Origin: Spirochaetaceae bacterium
GTDB taxonomy: Bacteria; Spirochaetota; Spirochaetia; Treponematales; Rectinemataceae
Reading direction: 5' to 3'
Assembly: GCA_025356015.1 (NCBI GenBank)
Contig: JANXYO010000069.1
Location: 62,001-126,000, forward strand
Length of the DNA: 64,000 nt
Under the pieces are notes generated by a model that saw only the letters and a list, made by a program, of their open reading frames with translations, ran no database searches and was not told the origin of the DNA. Position 1 is the first letter of the stretch, and every line of letters starts with the position of its first letter. The translations under genes were made by a program, and so were the position numbers. Below are positions 38,313 through 46,850 of the stretch, piece by piece.

Positions 38313-39442
38313 TGGACCCGGGGATGGAGCTCGACCCGGCCGCGATCTGCTCCGAATGGCGGAAGTCACTTCCACTCACGGCAGGCGGCTACGCCGAGGC
38401 CGTCGATTCCTCCTGGAAGGAGGCAGGCGAGCAGTCGCGGACCGCCCTCGCCCAGGCGAGGCTCGCCTACGTGTTCACACACGCGGGCGTCAGGGGGGAC
38501 AGCGCCTGCGCGGCGGCGGGCGCGGAGTCGGTGGCCAGGTTACAGGGCATCTTCTGGAATCAGGACCGCAAGGGCTGGGCCCGCCTTGCCACGGTGTCGG
38601 GGCAGATCCTCGACGCCACGATAGACACCTATGACCAGGCCTTCGGCCTCCTCGCCCTCGCTTGGCACTACCGGTCCACGGGAGAGACCTGGACTAGGGC
38701 GGCCGCCGGCCTCGTCGTGGAAGGCCTCAAGGAGGCGGCGGCCATGGTGGGGGGGCTGGGCTATCCCGAGGAGCGCCGCGGCGCGGGATCGGCCCCGGCC
38801 TCGCCGTTCCGTAGGCAGAACCCCCACATGCACCTGCTCGAGGCCTTCCTCGCCTGGCACGCGGCCGATCCGGAAGGCCCCTGGCTCGCCCTTGCGCGGG
38901 AGATCGTGGTCCTCTTCCGGAGCCGATTCCGCGATCCTAGAGACGGCAGCCTCCGCGAATTCTTCGACGCTGGATGGAAGCCCGCGGACGGTGGCGCGGG
39001 AAGCATCAGGGAACCCGGCCACCATTTCGAATGGGTATGGCTCCTGCGGCGCTGGCAGGATGCGAGCGGCGACGAGACTTCCCTGGAGGACGCGAGCCGG
39101 CTCCAGGCCTTCGCCTGCGGCCGTGGCCTTGATTCCGACGGCCTCGCCTTCGACGAGATCGATCCGGAGGGAAGGGTCCTCAGGGGCTCAAAGCTCCTCT
39201 GGCCCCAGACCGAACTGCTCAAGGCTCGATTGGCTTGCCACGAGTGGACGAGGGATCTCGCGTCCCTCGATTCCGCGCGCGAAATCCTTGCCTTGATCGG
39301 CGAGCGCTACATGGTCCCCGGCACGGCCTTGTGGCACAACCAGCTCGACCGGGAGGGGCGGCCGCTTGCTTCCCCCACTCGTTCAAGGCTCCTCTACCAC
39401 CTCTTCATTGCCCTCGCCGAGGCTGAGCGCCTGCTCGGCTAG
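38309..39442 (+). CDS. AGE-family sugar epimerase/isomerase
   Basis: A 377-residue enzyme of the N-acylglucosamine 2-epimerase family, an (alpha/alpha)6 barrel. Family landmarks: YVFTHAGVRGD, YDQAFGLLALAWHYRST near residue 110, RRQNPHMHLLEAFLAWHAAD, PGHHFEWVWLLRRWQDAS, and KLLWPQTELLKARLACHE with WHNQLDREGRPL. The His residues in PHMHLLEA, PGHHFEW and WHNQ correspond to the active site that interconverts aldoses and ketoses (for example mannose/fructose) or epimerises at C2. It is the last gene of the LacI-regulated operon, overlapping the second permease. Confidence 0.85.
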   Translation: MMDPGMELDPAAICSEWRKSLPLTAGGYAEAVDSSWKEAGEQSRTALAQARLAYVFTHAGVRGDSACAAAGAESVARLQGIFWNQDRKGWARLATVSGQILDATIDTYDQAFGLLALAWHYRSTGETWTRAAAGLVVEGLKEAAAMVGGLGYPEERRGAGSAPASPFRRQNPHMHLLEAFLAWHAADPEGPWLALAREIVVLFRSRFRDPRDGSLREFFDAGWKPADGGAGSIREPGHHFEWVWLLRRWQDASGDETSLEDASRLQAFACGRGLDSDGLAFDEIDPEGRVLRGSKLLWPQTELLKARLACHEWTRDLASLDSAREILALIGERYMVPGTALWHNQLDREGRPLASPTRSRLLYHLFIALAEAERLLG

Positions 39443-39446
39443 AAGA

Positions 39447-40469
39447 TCAGGAACCGAGCACACCGAGGAAGGCCCTCAGATTCTCGCTCCCGACTCCCGG
39501 AGGCATGCCGCCGGCGCAGGAGTGAACCACCCGCGCTCCCGGAGGGACCGAGGCGAGCTGGAGCCTGAGGGCCGAGGCCACTGCCTCGGGCGAGGCCGCC
39601 GCGAGGACGTCCCGGGGCGGGATGCTGCCGAGGAAGGCCAGTTTTCCGCCTGAGAGCCCATGCAGCTCGGCGAGGGAATGCTGGATGCCAGGGTTGTAGA
39701 GGTTGATGCCGATCCCGCTATACAGGGCGACAGACGAGGCGCAGTCGGCGTCGTTGTGGAAGAGCTTCACCGGAAGGTCGGGCGCATAGAGCTCCTTCAT
39801 GTAGGGCATGGCGAATTCCCGGAAATCACCTTCGCCTATGAATCCCACGATGTCATCGAGGACCATTATCCCCTGGATGGAAGGAAAGCGCCTTCGCTGG
39901 GTCTCGTGCCAGCGGGAGAGGAAAGAGGTGATCACCCTGAGCAGACGATGGGCGCGCTCGCTCTCGGTCTTCAGGGCTATGAGGAACTCCGTCGTGCCCA
40001 TGAGGAAGGAGGCGATGTTGAGCGGGCCGCGGGATATCGAGAAGCGGAATCGATGGCCAAGCGCTTCCATCCTGGGCTGGGCATACTCCATGCGCTTGAG
40101 CACGAAGGGCAGGAGGCCGTCTTTCTCTGGATATGGCTCCGCGAGATCGTCTATGTCCTCGATCCGCCGTATCACCGGGTGGGCATAGGGGAACTCGTTT
40201 TCGGGAAAGGAGCACCGGGCGCCGAATGCCGATGGCTCGGTGCACATGCCGAACTCGGCCCAGAAACCCGGAAGAAAGACCGCATCGGGGAATGCCTCGA
40301 TCGCGGCCTTGTTAGCCTCGAACCAGGTGGCATCGCTTGCGAAGTAGTCAAGGATCGTGCGGCCCTGCCAGTTCGGGAGCCAAGGGCTGTCGATGATGAA
40401 GGCCGCGAGCGGCTTCTTCCGGCGTCCTTCGATGACCTCGCGCAATGCAGTCCACTGTGTATCGGTCAT
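39447..40469 (-). CDS. uroporphyrinogen decarboxylase-like (UroD/MtaA fold) protein
   Basis: A 340-residue protein with the URO-D barrel pattern: PLAAFIIDSPWLPNWQGRTI, PVIRRIEDIDDLAEPYPEKD, FRFSISRGPLNIASFLMGTT, MVLDDIVGFIGEGDFREFAM, VKLFHNDADCASSVALYSGI and HSCAGGMPPGVGSENLRAFL. Members of this branch are often corrinoid-dependent methyltransferases or enzymes of unknown role rather than haem enzymes; the HND and HSCAGG residues could bind a metal. ATG at 40469 follows AAGGGA. It converges with the epimerase gene and diverges from the DapB-like gene; locus membership is by position only. Confidence 0.75.
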   Translation of the reverse strand: MTDTQWTALREVIEGRRKKPLAAFIIDSPWLPNWQGRTILDYFASDATWFEANKAAIEAFPDAVFLPGFWAEFGMCTEPSAFGARCSFPENEFPYAHPVIRRIEDIDDLAEPYPEKDGLLPFVLKRMEYAQPRMEALGHRFRFSISRGPLNIASFLMGTTEFLIALKTESERAHRLLRVITSFLSRWHETQRRRFPSIQGIMVLDDIVGFIGEGDFREFAMPYMKELYAPDLPVKLFHNDADCASSVALYSGIGINLYNPGIQHSLAELHGLSGGKLAFLGSIPPRDVLAAASPEAVASALRLQLASVPPGARVVHSCAGGMPPGVGSENLRAFLGVLGS

Positions 40470-40621
40470 ATCCCTTGGACCCTCCCCGGGGCCCACCGGA
40501 CCCACGACACACTACACCCCGGCTTCCTGGGATCGCAATGCCCGCCTCGGGCGATTTTCCGCAGCCCTTCCCTGAAAATGGCGGCCTTCTCCCCTTCCTC
40601 GATACAGCATAACATGGGCGC

Positions 40622-41425
40622 ATGAAACTCAAGATCGGCATTTCCGGCGCGAGCGGCTGGGTCGGCAGGCCACTGTGTGTCGCCATTTCGAAGACCGACG
40701 ACCTCGAGCTTGTCGCCGCAGTCGCCAGGAGCCACGCGGGCCGCCTGCTTGCTGAGATCACCGGTCATCCCGGGCACGGGCTCATGGTCGCGGGCTCGGT
40801 CGAACAGGCGCTGCCCGAAACCGGGGCCTGCGATGTCTGGGTCGATTTCACCAGCGCCAGCGCGGTCAAGGCCAATGTCATGTCCGCGATGGTGAGGGGC
40901 GCCCATGTGGTGATCGGGTCCTCGGGACTCACGGAAGAGGATTTCGAGGAGATCGACAGGGCGGCCCTCCGGGCCGGAGTGGGAGTCATCGCGGCAGGTA
41001 ATTTCGCCATAACGGTTGTCCTCCTGCAGCGTTTCGCCTGCGAGGCAGCGAAATATCTGTCACACTGGGAGATCATCGACTACGCCACCGACGAAAAAGT
41101 GGACGCGCCGAGCGGCACGGCGCGGGAGCTCGCCTTCAGGCTCTCGCAGGTCGCCCAGCCCCGCAATCGTGTTCCGCTGGCGGACACGGTCGGAATGCGG
41201 GAAAGCCGGGGGGCGACGCTCAAGGGGAGCCAGATCCACTCGGTCCGCCTGCCCGGCCACGTCCTGGGCATCGAGGCCCTTTTCGGCTCTGCAGAGGAGC
41301 GGCTCTCGATCCGCCACGACGCGGGAAGCGGTGCGGCCCCCTACATAGACGGGACCCTCCTCGCGATTCGCAGGGTCGTCACCAGGGTCGGCCTCGTCAG
41401 GGGCCTGGACCGTATAATGGACTAG
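40622..41425 (+). CDS. DapB-like oxidoreductase lacking the catalytic His pair
   Basis: A 267-residue protein with the dihydrodipicolinate reductase fold. The N-terminal Rossmann motif is GISGASGWVGRPL, followed by VWVDFTSASAVKANV and AAGNFAITVVLLQRF. In true DapB the catalytic loop reads E-x-H-H-x-x-K-x-DAPSGTA; here it is EIIDYATDEKVDAPSGTA, so Lys and the DAPSGT loop remain but both His are replaced (Ala, Thr). The C-terminal half (HSVRLPGHVLGIEALFGSAE) is otherwise typical. It may reduce a different imine or ketone. It follows the sugar locus and converges with a FecR gene through a CTAG stop overlap. Confidence 0.8.
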   Translation: MKLKIGISGASGWVGRPLCVAISKTDDLELVAAVARSHAGRLLAEITGHPGHGLMVAGSVEQALPETGACDVWVDFTSASAVKANVMSAMVRGAHVVIGSSGLTEEDFEEIDRAALRAGVGVIAAGNFAITVVLLQRFACEAAKYLSHWEIIDYATDEKVDAPSGTARELAFRLSQVAQPRNRVPLADTVGMRESRGATLKGSQIHSVRLPGHVLGIEALFGSAEERLSIRHDAGSGAAPYIDGTLLAIRRVVTRVGLVRGLDRIMD

Positions 41426-42501
41426 CGGCCCTTGGCTCCGCCCCGCCTGCGCTCGGCGTCGTGCTCCTTGTAGAGCTTGCCGGCGAAGCGGAGCCAGGCG
41501 ACGCGCTGGATGTTGCGCTCCTTCTCGGCCTCGAAGCGCTTGAAGAAGTCGGCGACGGTGAAGCCCTTGCGAAGCTCCTGGGCCAGGACAGCGCTCTGGT
41601 CGGCAAGGGCCAGCTCGAGGGCTTCGACCCTCGCGCCAATTCGCTCCATCGTTCCGAGTATCTTCTTCGCCTCGAGGAGGCGACTTCCGGTCGCGGCCAG
41701 CTGCCTGTCCAGGTCCTGGGGCGCGGTCCTGGCGACCGATCCCTTGCGGGCATCCTCTGACCACTGTTTGAGGACTCCCGACGAGGAGAGCTCGGCATGC
41801 AGGGAGACGAGCCTCTCGGCCAGCTCGAGGTAGCGCGCGGCTATGGCCTTCGCCGCCTTCGGGGCGTTCTTCCTGAAGCTCTCCTCCTCGCCATCGATCC
41901 ACTTCTGCCTGAAACTCGCGGAGTCGGCCAGGGAGACGGCGAGCCTGCGCAGCTTGACGCCCTCTCGCTTCTCGACAGCCTGGCCGGGGAGGGCCGAGCT
42001 CTGCCCCGACTCGTCGCTGCAGCTGACCTCTCCCTCGGAGCAGTCGACGAGGACAGAGCCCTCGGGGGAGGTGGTGACCTCGAACTCGGTACCGCGCACG
42101 CCCATGACGGTGTTGCCGGTGGAGACGCTTAGGCTCGGCGAGCCGCTTGCCTTCTTGACCTTGAGGCTGATCTGCCCGGCGATGAGCTCGGCCTCGGTCT
42201 GCCTCTCGCCCTTGAGCTCGTCCACCCGGAGATAGAAGGAGGACCTGGGAGCGACCTTGATGGTCCCGCTCATCCCGGTCAGGGAGGCCGAGAGCGCGAG
42301 GGTCACGCGGCCGTTGGCGCCGGTGCTGATATAGTCCTCATCCTGGAGATCATCGCCTATTGAGACAGCCTTGAGCGGGGCACCGGCGCGCGTGATTGTG
42401 ACAGTCCCGTCGATGAACTCGATGCCGGCGATGGCCTCCTCGGAGGCGATCCAGCCGAGTGCCACAAGGCTCATCGCAAGGGCAAGTGCAAGCTTCTTCA
42501 T
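41422..42501 (-). CDS. FecR-domain secreted protein
   Basis: A 359-residue exported protein with signal peptide MKKLALALAMSLVALGWIAS. Residues 25-160 form a FecR-like beta domain: FIDGTVTITRAGAPLKAVSI, DYISTGANGRVTLALS, VAPRSSFYLRVDEL and SVSTGNTVMGVRGTEFEV, the last being the diagnostic VRGTEF strand. The C-terminal 190 residues are charged, helical and probably coiled. Such proteins in spirochaete-like genomes are periplasmic and not tied to iron sensing; no sigma factor or receptor gene is near. The ATG at 42501 has AGGAG seven bases upstream. Confidence 0.82.
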   Translation of the reverse strand: MKKLALALAMSLVALGWIASEEAIAGIEFIDGTVTITRAGAPLKAVSIGDDLQDEDYISTGANGRVTLALSASLTGMSGTIKVAPRSSFYLRVDELKGERQTEAELIAGQISLKVKKASGSPSLSVSTGNTVMGVRGTEFEVTTSPEGSVLVDCSEGEVSCSDESGQSSALPGQAVEKREGVKLRRLAVSLADSASFRQKWIDGEEESFRKNAPKAAKAIAARYLELAERLVSLHAELSSSGVLKQWSEDARKGSVARTAPQDLDRQLAATGSRLLEAKKILGTMERIGARVEALELALADQSAVLAQELRKGFTVADFFKRFEAEKERNIQRVAWLRFAGKLYKEHDAERRRGGAKGR

Positions 42502-42507
42502 ATCCAT

Positions 42508-42700
42508 TCTCCTAAGGTCGCGCTCACACTGCCACGAAGCCAAGGACGGATTGGCCAGTGTGCGCGGGCATGTCATACGGGCTTCTTATATCAATAAAAA
42601 AGCAATTGTTCCAGACTATGACAAAGAAACGTTGTGCGCGCGGCCACGAGGCATTAGAATCGGAATTAGAGATCATCTTCAAGAGTAAGGAGGGTAGCCC
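42508..42700. promoter_or_regulatory. divergent promoter region of the FecR and CBS genes
   Basis: The 193-base gap contains an AT-rich stretch (about 42578-42640) in contrast to the GC-rich flanks and TAAGGAGG just before the CBS gene. It presumably holds both promoters; no clear operator is seen. Confidence 0.4.
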
Positions 42701-43159
42701 ATGCAGACCGTAAAGGACATCCTCGATGCCAAGGGGAGCGAGATCATCAGCATCGGCCCTGATGCGACCCTGTACGAGGCCCTCGAGGTAATGGCGGATC
42801 GCAATGTCGGCGCCATCCTGGTGGTCGACAAGGGCAACGACATCCTTGGGATCTTCACCGAGCGGGACTTCGCCCGCAAGTTCATCATAAAAGGCCGCAC
42901 CGGCGAGGGCACAAAGGTCAAGGAAATCATGACCTCCCGCGTCCTGTATGTCCAGCCCGAGACCTCGATCTCCGACTGCATGAACCTCATGTCGGAGAAG
43001 CGCATCCGCCACCTTCCCGTGATCTCGGGCGGCAAGATCGTCGGTCTGGTCTCGATAGGAGACGTCCTCAAGGCGACGCTCAAGGAGAAGGAAAGCCTCA
43101 TCTCCCAGCAGGCCTTCGAGATCGGTCAACTCGAGCGCTACATCTCGGGAGGGCCTTGA
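42701..43159 (+). CDS. two-CBS-domain protein
   Basis: A 152-residue soluble protein made of a tandem CBS pair: ISIGPDATLYEALEVMADRN with GIFTERDFARKFIIKG, then YVQPETSISDCMNLMSEKRI with HLPVISGGKIVGLVSIGDVL. CBS pairs bind adenosine nucleotides (AMP, ATP, SAM) and regulate partner proteins. There is no enzymatic domain. It lies 30 bases before earP on the same strand and may share its transcript. The ribosome site TAAGGAGG is strong. Confidence 0.9.
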   Translation: MQTVKDILDAKGSEIISIGPDATLYEALEVMADRNVGAILVVDKGNDILGIFTERDFARKFIIKGRTGEGTKVKEIMTSRVLYVQPETSISDCMNLMSEKRIRHLPVISGGKIVGLVSIGDVLKATLKEKESLISQQAFEIGQLERYISGGP

Positions 43160-43189
43160 GGGCAGGGGCCAGGAAGGACCCCTCTAGCC

Positions 43190-44347
43190 TTGAGGATCGA
43201 CATCCTCTGCAAGGTCGTCGACAATTTCGGTGACATAGGCTTTGTGTACCGTCTTGCCCGGGCCCTCTCCGAACTCGGGGCGGGCATCGAGCTGCGCCTC
43301 ATCGTCGACGACCTCTCGGCCTTCCATGCCATCTTCCCGGGCGTGGATCCCACGAAGGACCTTCAGGTCCTGGGGACCTGGACCATCCTCAGCTGGGGCC
43401 TGCCCAGCGAACTCGTCCGGATGGAAAGGCCGAGGATCGTCCTCGAGTGCTTCGCCTGCGGGAGGCCCGACTGGTACGAGGACATCCTCTTCGACCCCAG
43501 CGACAGCGAGCGGCGGACCATCCTGAGCGTCGAGCATCTCACCGCCGAGCCATGGGCTGTCGAGTTCCACCGCCTGGTCTCGGCAACCCGGTCGGCACTC
43601 GTGAGGAAGTGGATGTTCATGCCTGGATTCCAGGCGGGTACCGGGGGCCTGATCGCCGAGAAGGGCCTCGAGGCGAGGATCGCCTCCTGGCGCGATCCCG
43701 CCAGCCGGCCAAGGCTCAGGCTTGAGCTGGCAGGCTCGGCGGGTGTGGCCCTGCCTCTGGCCGCGGAAGACAGCTACTGGCTGACGGTGTTCAGCTACGA
43801 GCACGACTATTCCCGGATCGTCAGTGAGCTCGCGGACTTCGCCTCGACGCGGCCCCTCCTCGTCTTGGTCGCGGCGGGCCGGAGCTCTGTCTGTTTTGTT
43901 GACGCCTGGCGCGGGGCCGGCGAGGCCTTCCCGATAGTGAAACTCCCCTTCCTGGACCAGGAGAGCTGGGATGAATTCCTCTTGGCATCGGATTTTGCCA
44001 TTGTCCGCGGGGAGGACAGCGTGGCGAGGGCCGCCCTCTGCGGCTTGCCCTTCCTATGGCACGCCTACCTGCAGGATGGGGCCCACCAGGTCGTCAAGGT
44101 GAGGGCCCTCCTCGACCGCATGTGGCCCCATTTCGGCGAAGGGGATTTTGCCCGCTACGAAGAGCTATCGATAGCCTTCAACGACAGGCTCGAGGACAAG
44201 CCTTCTGTCCGCGGGGAGGAATCGATTATATCCTTGCTCCACCGTGACTTGGAGATCAAGGAAGGATTCCGGGCCTTTTCGGGGGAGCTCAGGCAGCTTG
44301 GGAACCTCGCGGCCAACCTCGTGACATTCCTTGGGGAAATCGTGTAG
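43190..44347 (+). CDS. earP: EF-P arginine rhamnosyltransferase
   Basis: A 385-residue glycosyltransferase of the EarP family (formerly DUF2331). The N-terminal motif DILCKVVDNFGDIGFVYRLA includes the conserved Asp residues, and the nucleotide-sugar motif is FAIVRGEDSVARAALCGLPF near residue 272. EarP moves rhamnose from dTDP-rhamnose onto Arg32 of elongation factor P. The partner gene efp follows directly and does carry Arg at position 32. Initiation is at a TTG (43190) with AGGAAGGA upstream; no ATG is available near the conserved start. The dTDP-rhamnose synthesis genes are not in the window. Confidence 0.93.
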   Translation: MRIDILCKVVDNFGDIGFVYRLARALSELGAGIELRLIVDDLSAFHAIFPGVDPTKDLQVLGTWTILSWGLPSELVRMERPRIVLECFACGRPDWYEDILFDPSDSERRTILSVEHLTAEPWAVEFHRLVSATRSALVRKWMFMPGFQAGTGGLIAEKGLEARIASWRDPASRPRLRLELAGSAGVALPLAAEDSYWLTVFSYEHDYSRIVSELADFASTRPLLVLVAAGRSSVCFVDAWRGAGEAFPIVKLPFLDQESWDEFLLASDFAIVRGEDSVARAALCGLPFLWHAYLQDGAHQVVKVRALLDRMWPHFGEGDFARYEELSIAFNDRLEDKPSVRGEESIISLLHRDLEIKEGFRAFSGELRQLGNLAANLVTFLGEIV

Positions 44348-44399
44348 ACTGCCTCCTCAAGCTCGTCACGCATGCCGGAAACGCCTCAACTCGGTTCCG

Positions 44400-44420
44400 A
44401 CATAAAATCAAGTTTTATGT
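44400..44420 (+). promoter_or_regulatory. perfect AT-rich palindrome before efp
   Basis: ACATAAAA (44400-44407) pairs with TTTTATGT (44413-44420) around TCAAG, 11 bases before the efp ATG and directly before its GAGGAA site. It could be an operator, or an RNA hairpin that affects efp translation, or an earP terminator. Confidence 0.6.
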
Positions 44421-44431
44421 GAGGAAGACCT

Positions 44432-44998
44432 ATGTTGATGACCTCCGATATACGCGGCGGCACCGTTTTCAAGTCTGGGGACGACGTGGTCGTGGTCCAG
44501 CGCATGCTCGGCATCAAGGCTGGCCGGGCGGGCCAGGTCAAGAAACTCCGCGTCAAGAACATCCTGACGGGTCAGACCTCAGAGCTCGGCCTGGACATGG
44601 GAGAGAAGTTCGAGGAGGTCCACCTCGATTTCCACAAGATGAAGCTCTCCTACGTCGATGGCGACACCTACATCTTCATGGACCAGGAGAGCTTCGAGCA
44701 GTACGAGCTCTCCAAAGAAGACCTTGGGGACAATGTTGGCTACATCACGCCCGAGGACGACTTCGAGGTCGAGGTCGCCTTCTACGACGAGAAGCCCGTC
44801 AGCGTCACACTGCCCACGGCCATAGTCAGGACCATCACCTACTGCGAGCCCGGCATCAAGGGCGACACTTCGGGAAAGACCCAGAAACCCGCGACCCTCG
44901 ATACCGGAATCCAGGTTTCCGTGCCCCTGTTCTGCGAGATCGGGACCAAGATCAAGCTCGACACCAGAGACGGCAGCTTTATTGAGCGGGTGAAGTAA
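44432..44998 (+). CDS. efp: elongation factor P, arginine-32 type
   Basis: A 188-residue translation factor that relieves ribosome stalling at polyproline. Three beta domains are recognisable: N-terminal KOW-like (SDIRGGTVFKSGDDVVVVQR), the middle OB domain and the C-terminal OB domain ending FCEIGTKIKLDTRDGSFIER. The loop that contacts the P-site tRNA reads GIKAGRAGQVKKLRVKNILT, with Arg at position 32 as in the rhamnosylated class and unlike the Lys34 class. This agrees with earP next door. GAGGAA precedes the ATG. A T-run terminator follows. Confidence 0.96.
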   Translation: MLMTSDIRGGTVFKSGDDVVVVQRMLGIKAGRAGQVKKLRVKNILTGQTSELGLDMGEKFEEVHLDFHKMKLSYVDGDTYIFMDQESFEQYELSKEDLGDNVGYITPEDDFEVEVAFYDEKPVSVTLPTAIVRTITYCEPGIKGDTSGKTQKPATLDTGIQVSVPLFCEIGTKIKLDTRDGSFIERVK

Positions 44999-45050
44999 GA
45001 CAGCAGGCGCATGCCGGGTTCCCGATGACCCTGGCTGAACATTGACCTTA

Positions 45051-45082
45051 AGGGCCCATTGAGCGGCCCTGAGGTTTTTTTT
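45051..45082 (+). terminator. intrinsic terminator of efp
   Basis: AGGGCC (45051-45056) pairs with GGCCCT (45065-45070); after four bases there is a run of eight T (45075-45082). Confidence 0.8.
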
Positions 45083-45189
45083 GGCCCTGGGCCCTGTCCC
45101 GCCACTCTAAAGTCCCCCTCCTCGATGCAATTTCCAGATTGCGCCGCCCAAGCCCGGATACTATGCTTGGTGAAGAGGAGGCACGGGAC

Positions 45190-45711
45190 ATGACAAAACG
45201 CAGCTTGAAAGGGGCAGCTCGCCTTTTGGTCTGGTCCTTTTCCCTCGCCCTCGGCCTGCAGGCGGCGGGGGCGCAGGCAATCTGGACGACCTCGCAAAGC
45301 ATCCCTTCCTCGAATGGCCACTTCGCCTGCCGGCTCAGCCAGCAGGCGACCGGGACCTGCCAGGCCGAGATGATCGAGAGTTCCTCGGGCCTCGCCCTCT
45401 GGTCGCAGTGGATAGACTGGGACCACCAGAGCGTCGGCATCGCCTCCAATGACGGCAAGGTCTTCGCCGTGCTGAACTCGGAGTACGGCCCCGAATCGAC
45501 CCTGATCCAGATCAGCCGCCAGGACGGCCGGGAGGGCTACGGTGCGGCCAATATCGTCATCGCCCGCCAGTTCCTGAGCCGCGACGGCGGCAAGCTCCTC
45601 TGGATCAAGGACGTGGAGAAGAATGCCAGCTTCGAGTACGCGAGCGACGGCACGACCCAGGCCCTGAACCTCCACGCCGTCGACGGGAAGGTCTACAGGA
45701 TCCGTCTGTAG
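45190..45711 (+). CDS. small secreted protein of unknown function
   Basis: A 173-residue protein with a signal peptide ([19 protein letters not shown]). The mature domain is rich in Trp, Ser and Gln with a beta pattern ([60 protein letters not shown]). Three Cys are present, one in the signal region's neighbourhood (HFACRLS) and one in GTCQAEM, which could pair. No family is recognised. The ATG at 45190 has AGAGGAGG upstream; the longer frame from 45139 lacks one. It lies 52 bases before fbaB. Confidence 0.7.
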   Translation: MTKRSLKGAARLLVWSFSLALGLQAAGAQAIWTTSQSIPSSNGHFACRLSQQATGTCQAEMIESSSGLALWSQWIDWDHQSVGIASNDGKVFAVLNSEYGPESTLIQISRQDGREGYGAANIVIARQFLSRDGGKLLWIKDVEKNASFEYASDGTTQALNLHAVDGKVYRIRL

Positions 45712-45763
45712 ACGTGGCATCGGCACCCGAGGACAGCTATACTGGTTTCAGAAGGAGGGAACC

Positions 45764-46828
45764 ATGAGCGGCGAGACGGCCAGGCTTCTCGGCGACAAGG
45801 CCGAATACCTTCTCTCATTCGCATCCCCGAAAATCCCCAAGGAAAGGCTCCACCTGCCCGGTCCGGATTGGATCGAGCGCATCTTCATCGGTTCCAACCG
45901 CAGCAATCGCGTCCTCTCGAACCTCGCCTGGCTCTATGGCCACGGGAGGCTCGCCCACACGGGCTACCTCTCGATCCTTCCCGTGGACCAGGGCATCGAG
46001 CATTCGGCAGGGGCGAGCTTCGCCAAGAACCCCGACTACTTCGATCCCGAGAACATAGTCAGGCTTGCCATCGAGGGAGGCTGCAATGCCGTCGCCTCGA
46101 CCTTTGGAGTCCTCGGGATCGTAGCGCGCAGGTACTGCCACCGCATCCCCTTCATCGTGAAGATCAACCACAACGAGCTCCTCACCTACCCGAACAAGGC
46201 CGACCAGATCATGTTCGGCTTGGTGAGGGATGCCGCCGAGATGGGGGCGGCCGCCGTGGGCGCGACGATCTATTTCGGCTCGCCAGAGAGCGGGCGGCAG
46301 ATAGTCGAGGTTTCCCAGGCCTTCGCGGCCGCCCACGAGCTCGGGCTCGCGACGGTGCTCTGGTGCTACCTGAGGAATCCCCAGTTCAAGAAGGAGACTG
46401 ACTACCATGTCGCCGCCGACCTCACGGGACAGGCCAACCACCTGGGCGCGACCATCCAGGCCGACATCGTGAAGCAGAAGCTGCCAGAGAACGACGGAGG
46501 CTTCAAGGCCCTCAACTCAGGGACCTCGAGCTATGGCAAGCTCGACGAGCGCATGTACACCGAGCTCGACTCGAGCCATCCCATCGACCTCTGCCGCTAC
46601 CAGGTGGCCAACTGCTACATGGGACGCATCGGCCTCATAAACTCGGGCGGCGCATCGGGCAAGAACGACCTCGCCGAGGCGGCTGCCACGGCGGTGATCA
46701 ACAAGCGAGCGGGCGGCACCGGACTGATCTCGGGACGCAAGGCCTTCCAGAAACCCATGAAGGACGGGATCGCCCTTCTTAACACGATACAGGACGTCTA
46801 CCTCGACAAGGCTGTGACGGTGGCATGA
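45764..46828 (+). CDS. fbaB: class I fructose-bisphosphate aldolase (FbaB/DhnA type)
   Basis: A 354-residue aldolase of the archaeal/DhnA class I group, which cleaves fructose-1,6-bisphosphate to two triose phosphates through a Lys Schiff base. Motifs: [20 protein letters not shown] (the DQG-EH phosphate and acid-base region), [15 protein letters not shown] (Schiff-base Lys), [34 protein letters not shown] and [17 protein letters not shown] for phosphate binding. AGAAGGAGGG before the ATG predicts strong translation. The adjacent ACT-domain gene follows after 22 bases. Confidence 0.93.
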   Translation: MSGETARLLGDKAEYLLSFASPKIPKERLHLPGPDWIERIFIGSNRSNRVLSNLAWLYGHGRLAHTGYLSILPVDQGIEHSAGASFAKNPDYFDPENIVRLAIEGGCNAVASTFGVLGIVARRYCHRIPFIVKINHNELLTYPNKADQIMFGLVRDAAEMGAAAVGATIYFGSPESGRQIVEVSQAFAAAHELGLATVLWCYLRNPQFKKETDYHVAADLTGQANHLGATIQADIVKQKLPENDGGFKALNSGTSSYGKLDERMYTELDSSHPIDLCRYQVANCYMGRIGLINSGGASGKNDLAEAAATAVINKRAGGTGLISGRKAFQKPMKDGIALLNTIQDVYLDKAVTVA

Positions 46829-46850
46829 TGCTCGGAAGGATGGCACAAGG

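Noticed and set aside
33020-41425. A second LacI operator before the UroD-like or DapB-like genes
   Set aside because: I found no further TTAGCGCTAA-type palindrome in 40470-40621, so co-regulation by the same repressor is not shown.
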